A DNA stretch of 64,000 bases from Aliirhizobium wenxiniae (GCF_014201355.1 NZ_JACHEG010000016.1:1-64000); one strand, 5' to 3'; shown: positions 24,886-34,166, numbered from the stretch's first letter. Numbers and translations are program-made. Notes: generated from the sequence alone by a model not told the origin.

Positions 24886-26070
24886 CTACGTCGGCTTATG
24901 CCCGAAGACGGTGAGGCAGATCGAGCCGACAGTACCAGCCGCGACCGAGCCCATTAGAATGCCGATTTTCACGTGATCCTGAACAGCAGTATCGTTGAAG
25001 GCAAGTAGACCGATGAACAGGCTCATGGTGAAGCCGATGCCACAAAGGAGGGCAACACCTGTCATCTGCCCCCAACTGGCCTTAGCCGGCAGATCGGCAA
25101 CTCCAAGTTTGACAAGGAGCAAAACCGTTCCAAGCACGCCGATCAGTTTGCCGAGGATCAGACCGACTGCCACACCCATAGTAAGCGGCTCTGAGAAAAC
25201 ACCCGCCGTTACCCCAGCAAACGAGACGCCTGCATTGGCGAAGCCGAAGATCGGCACAATAACGAACGCGACCGGCTTGTGCAGCACATGTTCGAGCTTG
25301 TGGAGCGGGGATTCCGCATGTGGGGCTTCCGGCGTTCCGGGCGTCAGCTTCAGCGGGATCGTCAAGGCCAGCATAACGCCCGCCAGCGTCGCATGAACGC
25401 CCGACGCGAAGACCAGAACCCAGAGGACAGCGCCGAGGACGAGATAAGGCCAGAGCGCCTTCACCTTCATGCGATTGAAGATGATGAGATTGCCGAGCAC
25501 GATGGCAGATCCCGCAAGCGCCATCAGGTTGAGGTCCGCTGTGTAGAACAGAGCAATGACGATAACGGCGCCCAAATCGTCGATGATCGCGAGAGCGGCG
25601 AGAAAAATCTTCAGCGATGCTGGCACGCGCGATCCGAACAGCGAGATCACACCGAGCGCGAAGGCGATGTCGGTGGCTGTCGGGATAGCCCAGCCTCTCA
25701 GTGCCGAAGGATCATGCCGGTTGAAGAAAACGTAGAACAGTGCCGGAAACAACATGCCGCCGGCCGCGGCGGCTCCCGGAAGGATTCGCCGGCTCCAGGT
25801 CGAAAGCTGGCCGTCCAGCATCTCGCGCTTGATCTCGAGGCCGACAAGCAGGAAAAACACCGCCATCAGGGCGTCGTTAATCCAGTGCTGCAGACTGAGC
25901 GGGCCGACATAGACATGCAATACATGAAAATAGGCCTCTGCAAACGGCGAGTTGGCCGTAATGATCGCCAGCACGGCAACGATCATGAGGATAACGCCGC
26001 CCGAGGCCTCGTTGTTGAGGAAGTGGCGGAGAGTCGATTGGATGCGGCCCTTTGAAGGTGTCGAAGACAT
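24886..26070 (-). CDS. nhaA: Na+/H+ antiporter NhaA
   Basis: A 394-residue inner-membrane protein that exports Na+ (or Li+) in exchange for two H+, important at high salt and alkaline pH. The family hallmarks are visible: TDIAFALGVISLFGSRVPA and the ion-binding Asp pair in LAIIDDLGAVIVIALFY. The hydrophobic helices are spread over the full normal length (E. coli NhaA has 388 residues). The first 20 residues are cytoplasmic. The start at 26070 gives a normal N-terminus; the ribosome site (GGGAGCGCGAACCC) is moderate. Na+ stress fits the stress theme of the neighbours. Confidence 0.95.
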   Translation of the reverse strand: MSSTPSKGRIQSTLRHFLNNEASGGVILMIVAVLAIITANSPFAEAYFHVLHVYVGPLSLQHWINDALMAVFFLLVGLEIKREMLDGQLSTWSRRILPGAAAAGGMLFPALFYVFFNRHDPSALRGWAIPTATDIAFALGVISLFGSRVPASLKIFLAALAIIDDLGAVIVIALFYTADLNLMALAGSAIVLGNLIIFNRMKVKALWPYLVLGAVLWVLVFASGVHATLAGVMLALTIPLKLTPGTPEAPHAESPLHKLEHVLHKPVAFVIVPIFGFANAGVSFAGVTAGVFSEPLTMGVAVGLILGKLIGVLGTVLLLVKLGVADLPAKASWGQMTGVALLCGIGFTMSLFIGLLAFNDTAVQDHVKIGILMGSVAAGTVGSICLTVFGHKPT

Positions 26071-26351
26071 GGGTTCGCGCTCCCTTGGTTGGAAGGTTGA
26101 TCAAAGTCTCCGTGGATTTCGGGGGAACCCGCAGCACCGCAGCACGCGCTGTTGTCATGAAGACTAGGGAATTCTTCGGAAATTTTCCAGCTTTTTCCAA
26201 AGCTTGACTTCGTAAATCGTACTCCATTTCTGTGCTGGAAAGATCTGCGATCCGATCCGCTAGCTGTAAGGGAGTTTCAGTCTTGTCCAATCCCAATTGG
26301 AGCAGGAAATTCCTGGACAATGGTCAATTGAAATGCGCGAGTTAGTTTCCG

Positions 26352-29330
26352 ATGATGGATGATGCGAAACAACAGTTTGAAGTCTCGGCGCTTGTTGGCG
26401 GCGGGCAAGCCGGTGATGCCATCAGACAGATGGACTGGGGATCGACGCCGCTCGGGCCGATAGGCTCCTGGCCCGCTGAATTGAGGGCGAACGTCCAGAC
26501 AATGCTGGCGTCGCCGGTGCCGATGGCGGTGCTCTGGGGCCCTGAGGGTATTCTCATCTATAACGACGGTTACGCTGGTATTTGCGGACCCCGCCACCCC
26601 GCCGCACTCGGCGGCAAGCTACTGGAAGTCTGGCCTGAGGCCGCAGACTTCAATGCCCGTGTGATTGCTGCTGGATTGCGCGGCGAACCGCTGAGCTTCC
26701 ATGCTCAGGAACTGGAGCTCTGGCGGCATGGCAAGGCGGAGCAGGTCTGGATGGACCTGGAGTATCTACCAATACGAAACGGCTTGGGCCAGCCGATCGG
26801 CTCGCTTGCAATGGTCTTCGACATTACCCAACGCGTACTCGCCGAGCGGCGGCTGGCGCAAAGCGAAGAACTGTATCGTTTCCTCGACCATCTCGGTCAG
26901 GCTATCGCCGGGCTGCACGACGCCGACGAAGTCCTCGCCGTCACCACACGAATGGTCGCCGCGCATTTGAGCCTCTCAAACTGCGCCTATGCCGATATGG
27001 ATCTTGATCAGGATGGCTTTACGATCCGCGGTAACTGGCACGCACCGGGGTCGCCTTCGATCGTCGGGCATTACAGCCTTGCCGATTTCGGCAAGCTCGC
27101 AGTGCAAGAACTGTCCGGCGGCCGCCCACTAATCATCAACGATAATCTGGCTGAGATCGCGCCCGAGGAGGCGAAAACCTTTCAGGATATCGGTATCGCC
27201 GCGACGATCTGCATGCCGCTCATTAAAAATGGGCGCCTAGCCGCGCTGATGGCCATTCATGACAACAAGCCGCATCGATGGTCCGACTATGATCTAAATG
27301 TGATTCGCGAAGTCACCGAACGATCATGGGCGCATGTCGAACGCGTCGGGGCAGAAGCCAACCTTCGCGCAAGCGAAGAGCAACTTCGCCTGGCCATCGA
27401 TGCCGCCGAGATCGGCCTCTGGGACGTGGACGTGGTTGCCGACACTCTGTTCTGGCCGCCACGCGTCAAAGCGATGTTCGGGATTTCGCCCGACGTGCCT
27501 GTCTCGATGCGAGACTATTACAACGGCCTTCATCCGGACGAGCTCGAACGGACGTCAGTCGCCTACGCGGCTGCGGCAAACCCGGATGTTCGAGCCGTGT
27601 ATGATGTCGAGTATCGAACGATCGGCAAAGAGGACGGTATCGTTCGCTGGGTAGCGGCAAAGGGCCGGGGCGTATTCGAGGGCGGCCGCTGCCTGCGGGT
27701 CATCGGAACCGCGATCGATATCACAGAACGTAAAACGACAGAACTCGCTTTGCGTGAACTGAACGAGACATTGGAATTACGCGTGGCCGAGGGCATAGCG
27801 GATCGCAAACTCTTGGCCGACGTCGTGGAGAACACGACAGCGATCATCTTCGTGGCGGATCATAATTACCGTTGGCTTGCGATGAACAAGGCCGCAACCA
27901 AGGCGTTCGAACAGCTCTACGGCGTGCGCCCGGTGATCGGAGCGTCCATGCTCGACGTCCTCGATCATCTCCCTGAGCATCGAGAGCATGTGCGTCGAAC
28001 CTGGTCTCGCGCTCTTGCGGGTGAAGAATTTACGCTGCTGGACGAATTCGGCGACGGCAAATTCTCAGGGCGCTGGTTGGAACTGAACTTCAATGTTCTG
28101 AGAGATGCCGCTGGTCACCAGATCGGCGCTTACCAGATCGCCTACGATGTCACCGAGCGTCTGACGGAACAACGCCGTTTGGCGGAGGCGGAGGAACAGC
28201 TTCGACAGGCGCAGAAGGTCGAGGCGCTCGGTCAATTGACGGGCGGCGTTGCGCATGACTTCAATAACTTGCTAACCCCTATCATCGGCTCGCTGGACAT
28301 GCTGGTGCGCAGACAGATTGGAAACGACCGGGAGCGCAAGCTGATCGATGGCGCGTTACAGTCTGCCGAGCGCGCCCGTATTCTCGTGCAGCGCCTTTTG
28401 GCGTTTGCGCGCAGACAGCCGCTTCAGCCCACCGCAATCGACGTGAAGACGCTGATAACCGGCATGGGCGAATTGATCAGAAGCACGACTGGTCCGCAGG
28501 TCCAGGTCGTTATTGATGCGCCGGAAATTCTGCCGTCTGCGCGCGCCGATCATAACCAGGTCGAGATGGCGCTCCTTAACCTGAGCGTCAATGCGAGGGA
28601 CGCAATGCCCACTGGCGGCACATTGCGCATCAGCGCGAATTCCGGGGAAATTTCTGTGGGCGACCAGAGCGATCTGAAGCCCGGCCGCTACGTGATGATT
28701 TCGGTTGCCGATACCGGAGAGGGCATGAGCGAAGCGACCATGGCCCGCGCAATCGAGCCGTTCTTCTCGACGAAGGGGTTAGGACAAGGGACCGGGCTTG
28801 GCCTTTCGATGGTGCACGGTCTTGCTCAGCAACTTGGCGGCGGCATCCGAATATTCAGCCGACTAGGAGTCGGCACGAATGTTGAGCTCTGGTTGCCGGA
28901 GGCAGATGATGCCCCCATCCCTCTTCCAAAGAATGTGGACGGAAGCGCGGCGTCTCTGGGCCATCGGGGAACGGTGCTGCTCGTCGACGACGAGGATGTC
29001 GTTCGCATAAGCGCCGCCCACATGCTGGACGAGATCGGATTCGAAGTGGTGGAGGCGTCCAGCGGAGAGGCCGCGCTGGCTGCGGTCGACCGTGTGCCGG
29101 ACCTGAAGCTAATCGTCACGGACCACCTGATGCCGGGCATGGATGGGGTCGAGTTGGTGCGGCGTGTAAAGCTTCATCGTCCTACCCTGCCCTGTCTTAT
29201 AATCTCGGGATATGCTGACGTCGACGGTATTGCGCCTGATCTTCCAAGACTGACGAAGCCGTTCAAAGTCGAAGAGCTGAGGGAAGCGTTGGCCGCGACA
29301 GGGTTCGGAGTAGATTCAGTCTCGACCTAG
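26352..29330 (+). CDS. Large hybrid histidine kinase: PAS-GAF-PAS-PAS-HisKA-HATPase-receiver
   Basis: A 992-residue soluble sensor. Residues 25-155 are a PAS-like domain (GPIGSWPAELRANVQTMLAS, similar to the kinase at 43596). Residues 165-340 are a GAF domain (ATICMPLIKNGRLAALMAIH), and two more PAS domains sit at about 345-465 and 485-610. The HisKA His is residue 635 (GGVAHDFNNLLTP), followed by LNLSVNARDAMP and GTGLGLSMVHGL. A C-terminal receiver has Asp924 (IVTDHLMPGMDG) and LTKPF. No membrane segments: it senses an internal signal; the GAF and PAS ligands are unknown. No separate regulator is adjacent. A rearranged copy of its 3' end lies at 6349-6560. Confidence 0.92.
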   Translation: MMDDAKQQFEVSALVGGGQAGDAIRQMDWGSTPLGPIGSWPAELRANVQTMLASPVPMAVLWGPEGILIYNDGYAGICGPRHPAALGGKLLEVWPEAADFNARVIAAGLRGEPLSFHAQELELWRHGKAEQVWMDLEYLPIRNGLGQPIGSLAMVFDITQRVLAERRLAQSEELYRFLDHLGQAIAGLHDADEVLAVTTRMVAAHLSLSNCAYADMDLDQDGFTIRGNWHAPGSPSIVGHYSLADFGKLAVQELSGGRPLIINDNLAEIAPEEAKTFQDIGIAATICMPLIKNGRLAALMAIHDNKPHRWSDYDLNVIREVTERSWAHVERVGAEANLRASEEQLRLAIDAAEIGLWDVDVVADTLFWPPRVKAMFGISPDVPVSMRDYYNGLHPDELERTSVAYAAAANPDVRAVYDVEYRTIGKEDGIVRWVAAKGRGVFEGGRCLRVIGTAIDITERKTTELALRELNETLELRVAEGIADRKLLADVVENTTAIIFVADHNYRWLAMNKAATKAFEQLYGVRPVIGASMLDVLDHLPEHREHVRRTWSRALAGEEFTLLDEFGDGKFSGRWLELNFNVLRDAAGHQIGAYQIAYDVTERLTEQRRLAEAEEQLRQAQKVEALGQLTGGVAHDFNNLLTPIIGSLDMLVRRQIGNDRERKLIDGALQSAERARILVQRLLAFARRQPLQPTAIDVKTLITGMGELIRSTTGPQVQVVIDAPEILPSARADHNQVEMALLNLSVNARDAMPTGGTLRISANSGEISVGDQSDLKPGRYVMISVADTGEGMSEATMARAIEPFFSTKGLGQGTGLGLSMVHGLAQQLGGGIRIFSRLGVGTNVELWLPEADDAPIPLPKNVDGSAASLGHRGTVLLVDDEDVVRISAAHMLDEIGFEVVEASSGEAALAAVDRVPDLKLIVTDHLMPGMDGVELVRRVKLHRPTLPCLIISGYADVDGIAPDLPRLTKPFKVEELREALAATGFGVDSVST

Positions 29331-29360
29331 CGTTTTTAGCGCCTTGATGGGATCTGAACC

Positions 29361-29731
29361 GACAACCCAGCGACCACTAGGCAACTCCAAAAGAGAAAGG
29401 TGCCTGTTCATCAGCGACTTAAGACGAACCCAGCTACGTCCGACACAGCCTTCAGCGCATGCCAGTATCAGTGGCGGCCGCCGATCGCGTTCCGGCGGCC
29501 GGCCGATCGTCGAAAGTTCATGAGCTGCGATTACGGACGGCGTATCTGCTTGATAAAGAGCGTCGTTGATAACCTACTCTATCAGTCGGGCGCCGCCGCC
29601 CTTATCGCTTGGCACTCCTTCTGCTCGGCCGACCACGTTCGCCCGGCGTTCAAATTCGCCCCGGCCCATCAAGCATTGGCATTTCAAAATCGATGGTGAT
29701 TTGTGCTCGGTTTCGAGCACTTCCAACAATC
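29361..29731. other. Intergenic stretch, nothing assigned
   Basis: Only short frames without start signals or family features. No terminator-like hairpin with a T-run was found behind the hybrid kinase. Confidence 0.3.
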
Positions 29732-30040
29732 TTATCGGCCCGATACGCGCATAGCACCTATCTCGCCCAAGCTGCGTTGGATTGCGGCCAGTTGGTTTGC
29801 AGCGATGTCTGCCGATACTTCAATCTCACCGGCAAGTGGAGCATCATTACGCGCATCCCCGGTCGACGACACGTCACCTCCAGACGGAGTCGATCCTGCG
29901 GTGTTTTCATCATGCGCCGCCTGGATAATAATATCTGGACGGGGGATGCCGTGTTTCTGGACCAGATGTTCGACAGCAAGATCGGCTGCCTCTCGGGTTT
30001 CGAAGATTGCACGGACTGTCGTGGTGCTGTTGTCTGACAT
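29732..30040 (-). CDS. Hypothetical protein (102 aa), stress-type context
   Basis: A 102-residue soluble protein that opens MSDNSTTTVRAIFETREAAD with a ferredoxin-like pattern (strand, helix DLAVEHLVQKHGIPRPDIII). An Asp/Gly/Ser linker follows, and a C-terminal helix NQLAAIQRSLGEIGAMRVSG. The shape recalls the small ACT-like or heat-induced YflT-type proteins, but this is only resemblance. GGAGCGAAACA precedes the start. It is near the DUF982 gene and the DUF892 gene on the stress block. Confidence 0.55.
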   Translation of the reverse strand: MSDNSTTTVRAIFETREAADLAVEHLVQKHGIPRPDIIIQAAHDENTAGSTPSGGDVSSTGDARNDAPLAGEIEVSADIAANQLAAIQRSLGEIGAMRVSGR

Positions 30041-30121
30041 TGTTTCGCTCCATCGGTAATAAGGGATGAACCGCGGGCGGCAGTATTGGTTTCATCAGGA
30101 CTGGTGAAACTCGTCGACCGC

Positions 30122-30358
30122 TCACTCCCGGAGTATCCCGGCACTTCTTGCGGCGACTCTGTAAGCAGCAGCGGCACTGTCGCCGGCGACCACGCCCGAG
30201 ACGGCTCGCAGGCAGATCTTTCTTGCCTTGCCGGCTTCCGACCCACCTTTGGGGAAATCAATAGTCAGAGACGCGACTGCTTCTCGGCTGTTCCTGATGC
30301 ATTTCAATCCGCCAGCGGCACCTTCAATCTCTACCGGGTATTCCCAAAGTTCAGTCAT
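30122..30358 (-). CDS. DUF982 family protein
   Basis: A 78-residue protein with the DUF982 layout: WEYPVEIEGAAGG near the start, an REAVASLTIDFP helix, then GKARKICLRAVSGVVAGDSA and an AYRVAARSAG helix. Function unknown. I use the ATG at 30358, which begins just before the conserved W-x-x-PV; an in-frame ATG at 30415 without a ribosome site would add 19 residues. A GGAAC-N19-TT site lies upstream. Confidence 0.7.
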   Translation of the reverse strand: MTELWEYPVEIEGAAGGLKCIRNSREAVASLTIDFPKGGSEAGKARKICLRAVSGVVAGDSAAAAYRVAARSAGILRE

Positions 30359-30427
30359 CGGTCGTCCAATCTGAAGAAGAGTTTCTCCACCCAACGATCG
30401 CTCGACCGCCGGCATGTGCGTTTACGG

Positions 30428-30453
30428 AACCCGAGCGTTCATCAGATTGTTCC
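30428..30453 (-). promoter_or_regulatory. Candidate EcfG/RpoE2-type promoter for DUF982
   Basis: Minus-strand GGAAC (30453-30449), 19 bases, TT (30429-30428). A plus-strand GGAAC at 30426-30430 with N19-TT overlaps it, so the element is an inverted GGAAC pair and could fire in both directions. Confidence 0.4.
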
Positions 30454-30669
30454 AATCCGACCTCGCCTTCTATGAGCGAACCAATCACCTCCCCCCAACT
30501 GCTGGCGGGGACGATCTTCCAAGCGGAACGGCTCGGCAGATCGTCGCTATATACATTCGCGGATTCTCTTCGGCGCCCCCCATTAAACCGGCATCTGTGG
30601 CGCACGCGTAAATCAGTTTCAGGGGCAAGAGTGGGCGCGATGTCGGCGCCCATGGTACGCTGCCGTACG
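30454..30669. other. Non-coding stretch before the DUF892 gene
   Basis: No gene with start signals. A plus frame (FQSDLAFYERTNHLPPTAGG onwards) is open to about 30611 but has no recognised family and no ribosome site. Confidence 0.3.
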
Positions 30670-30695
30670 GGAACCGTTCGCTGAGGGGCGCCATT
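30670..30695 (+). promoter_or_regulatory. EcfG/RpoE2-type promoter for the DUF892 gene
   Basis: GGAAC (30670-30674), 19 bases, TT (30694-30695); -10 reads CATT. It lies 69 bases before the start codon at 30765. Confidence 0.5.
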
Positions 30696-30764
30696 TCACA
30701 ACGTCACCGGTGTGGCCGACGGCCCGCCCCTCTCGCATTCTCTTAAAACCGAAGGAAGACAAAG

Positions 30765-31265
30765 ATGGCCACCGCCAAAACACTCGACGATCTGTTTTTG
30801 GATACGCTGAAGGACATTTACTTCGCCGAAAAGCAGATCCTGAAAGCGCTGCCGAAGATGGCACGTGCGGCGCAGTCCGAAGACGGCAAGCAAGGCTTCC
30901 TCCAGCATAGAGAAGAGACGCAGGGCCAGATCGATCGCCTTGAGCAGGTGTTCGAGCTTCTCGGCAAGTCCGCGCGCGGCAAAACCTGCGAAGCCATCCA
31001 GGGCATCATCGCAGAGGGCGAAGAAATCATCGAGGAATTCAAAGGCTCGCCGGCGCTTGATGCCGGCCTGATCTCATCGGCCCAAGCTGTCGAACACTAC
31101 GAAATCGCTCGCTACGGCACGCTGATCGAGTGGGCCAAGCAGCTCGGTCTGAAGGATGCAGTGCCGCTCTTGGAGCAGAACCTGTCGGAAGAGGTCGCAA
31201 CCGACAAGAAGCTCACCGCGCTCGCGAAAACCTCCGCAAACGACAAGGGCAGAAAGGCAGCCTGA
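30765..31265 (+). CDS. Ferritin-like DUF892 protein (YciE/YciF family)
   Basis: A 166-residue four-helix protein of the YciE/YciF family: TLDDLFLDTLKDIYFAEKQI at the start, then REETQGQIDRLEQVFELLGK, the middle helix AIQGIIAEGEEIIEEFKG and SSAQAVEHYEIARYGTLIEW. The Glu/His residues in these helices (AEKQ, HREE, EGEE, VEHYE) match a di-iron ferritin-like site. Members are induced by osmotic, acid or stationary stress; the role is unproven. Start follows GGAAGACAAAG. A paralogue with about 85% identity by eye lies at 58284. A terminator follows, then katE. Confidence 0.92.
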   Translation: MATAKTLDDLFLDTLKDIYFAEKQILKALPKMARAAQSEDGKQGFLQHREETQGQIDRLEQVFELLGKSARGKTCEAIQGIIAEGEEIIEEFKGSPALDAGLISSAQAVEHYEIARYGTLIEWAKQLGLKDAVPLLEQNLSEEVATDKKLTALAKTSANDKGRKAA

Positions 31266-31282
31266 CGACCAAGACAACAAGA

Positions 31283-31307
31283 GGCCGCCAGCGAGGCGGC
31301 CTTTTTC
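31283..31307 (+). terminator. Rho-independent terminator between the DUF892 gene and katE
   Basis: GGCCGCC-AGCGA-GGCGGCC, a 7-bp stem, followed by TTTTTCTG. katE begins only 27 bases later, so katE either uses read-through or a promoter inside the upstream gene. Confidence 0.85.
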
Positions 31308-31333
31308 TGTTTCACAAACTCGAGGACGGGCAG

Positions 31334-33466
31334 ATGGCCAAGACGGCAAAACCAGCGACGGATCAAGTCGCGATCCACGATCAGACGCTATCCCGCGGCC
31401 AAGGCGGCGAACTTCATCAAACGGCCGAAGATGGCTACGACGTGCTGACCACATCGCAGGGCACACCGGTCGCTGACGATCAGAACACCTTGCGCGTCGG
31501 CGCGCGCGGTCCAGCGTCGATGGAGGATTTTCACTTTCGCGAAAAAATCTTCCACTTCGATCACGAGCGAATCCCCGAGCGTGTCGTCCATGCTCGCGGC
31601 TATGGCGCGCACGGTTATTTCGAGACCTATGAATCTCTTGCGAAATACACCCGCGCCGACGTATTCCAACGTCCTGGCGAGAAGACGTCGGTGTTTGTGC
31701 GTTTCTCCACTGTCGCTGGGAATAAAGGCTCCGCAGATCTCGCGCGCGATGTTCGCGGCTTTGCGGTCAAGATGTATACGAAGGAGGGCAATTGGGATCT
31801 GGTCGGCAACAACATTCCGGTCTTCTTCATCCAAGACGCGATCAAGTTTCCCGATCTCATCCATGCGGCAAAGCAGGAGCCCGACCGTGCCTTCCCGCAG
31901 GCCCAGACGGCGCATGACAATTTCTGGGACTTCATCAGTCTGACGCCAGAGAGCATGCACATGGTCATGTGGATCATGTCGGACCGAACAATCCCGAGAT
32001 CGCTGCGCTTCATGGAAGGTTTTGGTGTCCATACCTTTCGTTTCATCAACGACAAGGACCAGTCCACGTTCGTTAAGTTCCACTGGAAACCAAAGCTTGG
32101 CCTCCAATCCGTTGCATGGAACGAGGCCGTGAAGATCAATGGCGCGGATCCCGACTATCATCGTCGCGATCTATGGCAATCGATCCAGTCGGGCGACTTC
32201 CCGGAATGGGAACTTGGGGTCCAGCTGTTTGACCAGGAATTTGCCGACAGCTTCGATTTCGATATTCTCGATCCGACCAAGATCATTCCGGAAGAAGTGT
32301 TGCCCGTGAAGCCGATTGGGCGGTTGGTCCTCGACCGGATGCCGGATAATTTCTTCGCAGAGACTGAACAGGTAGCGTTCATGACCCAGAACGTGCCGCC
32401 GGGTATCGGCTTCAGCAACGACCCTCTCCTCCAGGGCCGCAACTTCTCCTATCTCGACACGCAGCTCAAGCGCTTGGGCGGGCCCAATTTTACCCATCTG
32501 CCGATCAATGCGCCAAAGTGTCCCTTCGCGCATTTCCAGCAGGACGGTCATATGGCGATGCGCAATCCCGTCGGACGAGTGAACTACGAGCCGAACTCGT
32601 TCGGAGAAGGTCCACGCGAAAGCAAAACCCGCGGCTATCGCCATTTTCCTGCCGAGGAAGCCGGCGCCAAGGTTCAACTTCGTCCTGAAAGCTTTGCCGA
32701 CCACTATAGCCAGGCACGGCAGTTCTTCATCAGCCAGACGCCGCCGGAACAGCGCCATATCATTATGGCGCTTACTTTCGAGCTCAGCAAAGTCGAAACG
32801 ATCGCGATCCGGGAACGGATGGTCTCACATCTGCTCAACATCGACGAGACACTCGCGTCCGAGGTCGCTCATCGGTTGGGAATAAAGTCTTTACCGAAGG
32901 CCGCGCCCGCCGCTGTCGCAACCAGACAGGATCTCGAGCCCTCCCCCGCCCTCAGCATAGTCGAGCGTGGACCAAAGCGGTTCGAGGGGCGCAAGCTCGG
33001 CGTTCTCGTCACGGACGGAGTGGACGCAAAACTTCTCAAAAGCCTGACGAGCGCTGTCTTGAAGGAAAAGGGGCTCGTAGAGCTCGTCGCACCGAAGGTT
33101 GCCGGCGTAACGGCCTCCGACGGCAGCTTCATCGAAGCCCAGCATATGATCGACGGTGGTCCCTCCGTCCTCTTCGACGCCGTGGCACTGCTTCCCTCTG
33201 AGGCGGGCGTGGAGGACCTTCTGAAGGAAGCGACAGCGCGCGATTTCGTCGCCGACGCCTTCCAGCATTGCAAGTTCATCGGCTACAGCGGCGTCGCCCT
33301 ACCCCTCCTTGATAAAGCTGGTGTCGAGAAAGACATGGATGAAGGTGTCTTGGAGATCTCCAGCGCGACCTCGGCAACAACATTCGTCGAAGAGCTCGGC
33401 AAACTTCGCGTCTGGGGACGTGAGCCATCGGTAAAACTTAGTTCGGCGTCTCCACCCGTCGCGTGA
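31334..33466 (+). CDS. katE: Large-subunit monofunctional catalase (HPII type)
   Basis: A 710-residue heme catalase that converts H2O2 to water and oxygen in the cytoplasm. The catalytic His is at about residue 86 (ERVVHARGYGAHGYFE), NNIPVFFIQDAIKFPDLIHA follows, and the heme Tyr lies in RNFSYLDTQLKRLGGPNF. The extra C-terminal flavodoxin-like domain (LGVLVTDGVDAKLLKSLTSA to FIGYSGVALPLLDKAG, about 555-690) marks the large HPII clade. The ATG at 31334 follows GAGGACGGGCAG; the open frame upstream overlaps the DUF892 gene and a terminator. Position directly behind the stress-promoted DUF892 gene suggests shared control by the general stress response. Confidence 0.96.
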   Translation: MAKTAKPATDQVAIHDQTLSRGQGGELHQTAEDGYDVLTTSQGTPVADDQNTLRVGARGPASMEDFHFREKIFHFDHERIPERVVHARGYGAHGYFETYESLAKYTRADVFQRPGEKTSVFVRFSTVAGNKGSADLARDVRGFAVKMYTKEGNWDLVGNNIPVFFIQDAIKFPDLIHAAKQEPDRAFPQAQTAHDNFWDFISLTPESMHMVMWIMSDRTIPRSLRFMEGFGVHTFRFINDKDQSTFVKFHWKPKLGLQSVAWNEAVKINGADPDYHRRDLWQSIQSGDFPEWELGVQLFDQEFADSFDFDILDPTKIIPEEVLPVKPIGRLVLDRMPDNFFAETEQVAFMTQNVPPGIGFSNDPLLQGRNFSYLDTQLKRLGGPNFTHLPINAPKCPFAHFQQDGHMAMRNPVGRVNYEPNSFGEGPRESKTRGYRHFPAEEAGAKVQLRPESFADHYSQARQFFISQTPPEQRHIIMALTFELSKVETIAIRERMVSHLLNIDETLASEVAHRLGIKSLPKAAPAAVATRQDLEPSPALSIVERGPKRFEGRKLGVLVTDGVDAKLLKSLTSAVLKEKGLVELVAPKVAGVTASDGSFIEAQHMIDGGPSVLFDAVALLPSEAGVEDLLKEATARDFVADAFQHCKFIGYSGVALPLLDKAGVEKDMDEGVLEISSATSATTFVEELGKLRVWGREPSVKLSSASPPVA

Positions 33467-33475
33467 CTGCAATCA

Positions 33476-33504
33476 ATGGGCACGGGTTTTCCGCCCGTGC
33501 CCAT
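33476..33504 (+). terminator. Hairpin after katE
   Basis: ATGGGCACGGG and CCCGTGCCCAT form a perfect 11-bp stem with a 7-base loop (TTTTCCG), 10 bases after the katE stop. There is no T-run after it. Confidence 0.6.
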
Positions 33505-33556
33505 GCGCGCTGCTTTGTACGGCATCGTACCCTTGGGCCACTACTTCGCTTTGATG

Positions 33557-33581
33557 GGAACCGGAAAACGGACCTGCCGTT
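33557..33581 (+). promoter_or_regulatory. EcfG/RpoE2-type promoter for the DUF2934 gene
   Basis: GGAAC (33557-33561), 16 bases, CGTT (33578-33581): full consensus, ending 93 bases before the start codon. Confidence 0.65.
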
Positions 33582-33674
33582 TCCTGCTCGCTGAACTAGA
33601 CGAGCTGTCTGACACTTGAGGACGATGCGCCGTGGAAAAAGAAATGCGCACGCATCGCAATTTGGGAGGATGAA

Positions 33675-33845
33675 ATGGAGAATGATCGCGAGGAATGGAT
33701 TGCGCGTCGTGCTTACGAGCTGTGGGAACAGGCGGGGCAACCAGAAAGCCAGGAACATGAACACTGGGCCCAGGCGAGCGCAGAATGGGAGAGCCGCCCC
33801 AATGCCAGTGAGCCTGAGCGCCCGTCGTGGGACGAGGATGAATAG
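33675..33845 (+). CDS. DUF2934 family protein (56 aa)
   Basis: A 56-residue acidic protein with the DUF2934 pattern: REEWIARRAYELWEQAGQPE then HEHWAQASAEWE, the typical R-A-Y-x-L-W-E-x-x-G. Function unknown; family members are common in alphaproteobacteria and often near stress genes. The ATG at 33675 follows GGGAGGATGAA. It has its own stress-type promoter and its own terminator, so it is a separate unit. It is too short for many gene finders. Confidence 0.8.
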   Translation: MENDREEWIARRAYELWEQAGQPESQEHEHWAQASAEWESRPNASEPERPSWDEDE

Positions 33846-33865
33846 TTTGGTGGTTTAACGCGAAG

Positions 33866-33892
33866 GCGGGTGATTAACTCACCCGCTTTTTT
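33866..33892 (+). terminator. Rho-independent terminator after DUF2934
   Basis: GCGGGTGA-TTAAC-TCACCCGC, perfect 8-bp stem, then TTTTTT. It lies 20 bases after the stop. Confidence 0.93.
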
Positions 33893-33923
33893 GTGCTCGA
33901 TCGCCTCGCCCGTTCATCGCCAA

Positions 33924-34166
33924 TCACTCTTCGTGCAGACGAAGCACGTCACGGAACCGGACGGTATCGACGACGGCTCCGTCTTCACTGGTCAATTCGA
34001 ATGCCTGTCCATCGATCTCCTCACCGTTCAAAACCCGCTGGGACAGAAGTTCGCGCGCGGATCGAACCGCTTCCGCACGTGCCGTCTCGAGGTCGTTGAA
34101 TTCCGCGCCTTCCGGATCTTTGGAAAGACGGTCTCCCTGGCGGATATGGAAATAAAGTCGGATCAT
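33924..34166 (-). CDS. DUF6894 family protein
   Basis: An 80-residue protein with the small alphaproteobacterial fold: YFHIRQGDRLSKDPEGAEFN, a helix ARAEAVRSARELLS and a beta end (ELTSEDGAVVDTVRFRDVLR). Function unknown. GGGAGTGACAC precedes the ATG. It is convergent with the DUF2934 gene and divergent from the Crp-family gene 143 bases away. Confidence 0.8.
   Translation of the reverse strand: MIRLYFHIRQGDRLSKDPEGAEFNDLETARAEAVRSARELLSQRVLNGEEIDGQAFELTSEDGAVVDTVRFRDVLRLHEE

Noticed and set aside
25877..26320. 147-aa minus frame upstream of and overlapping nhaA
   Set aside because: Codon use is unlike the neighbours, it overlaps nhaA by nearly 200 bases in another frame, and there is no recognised family.
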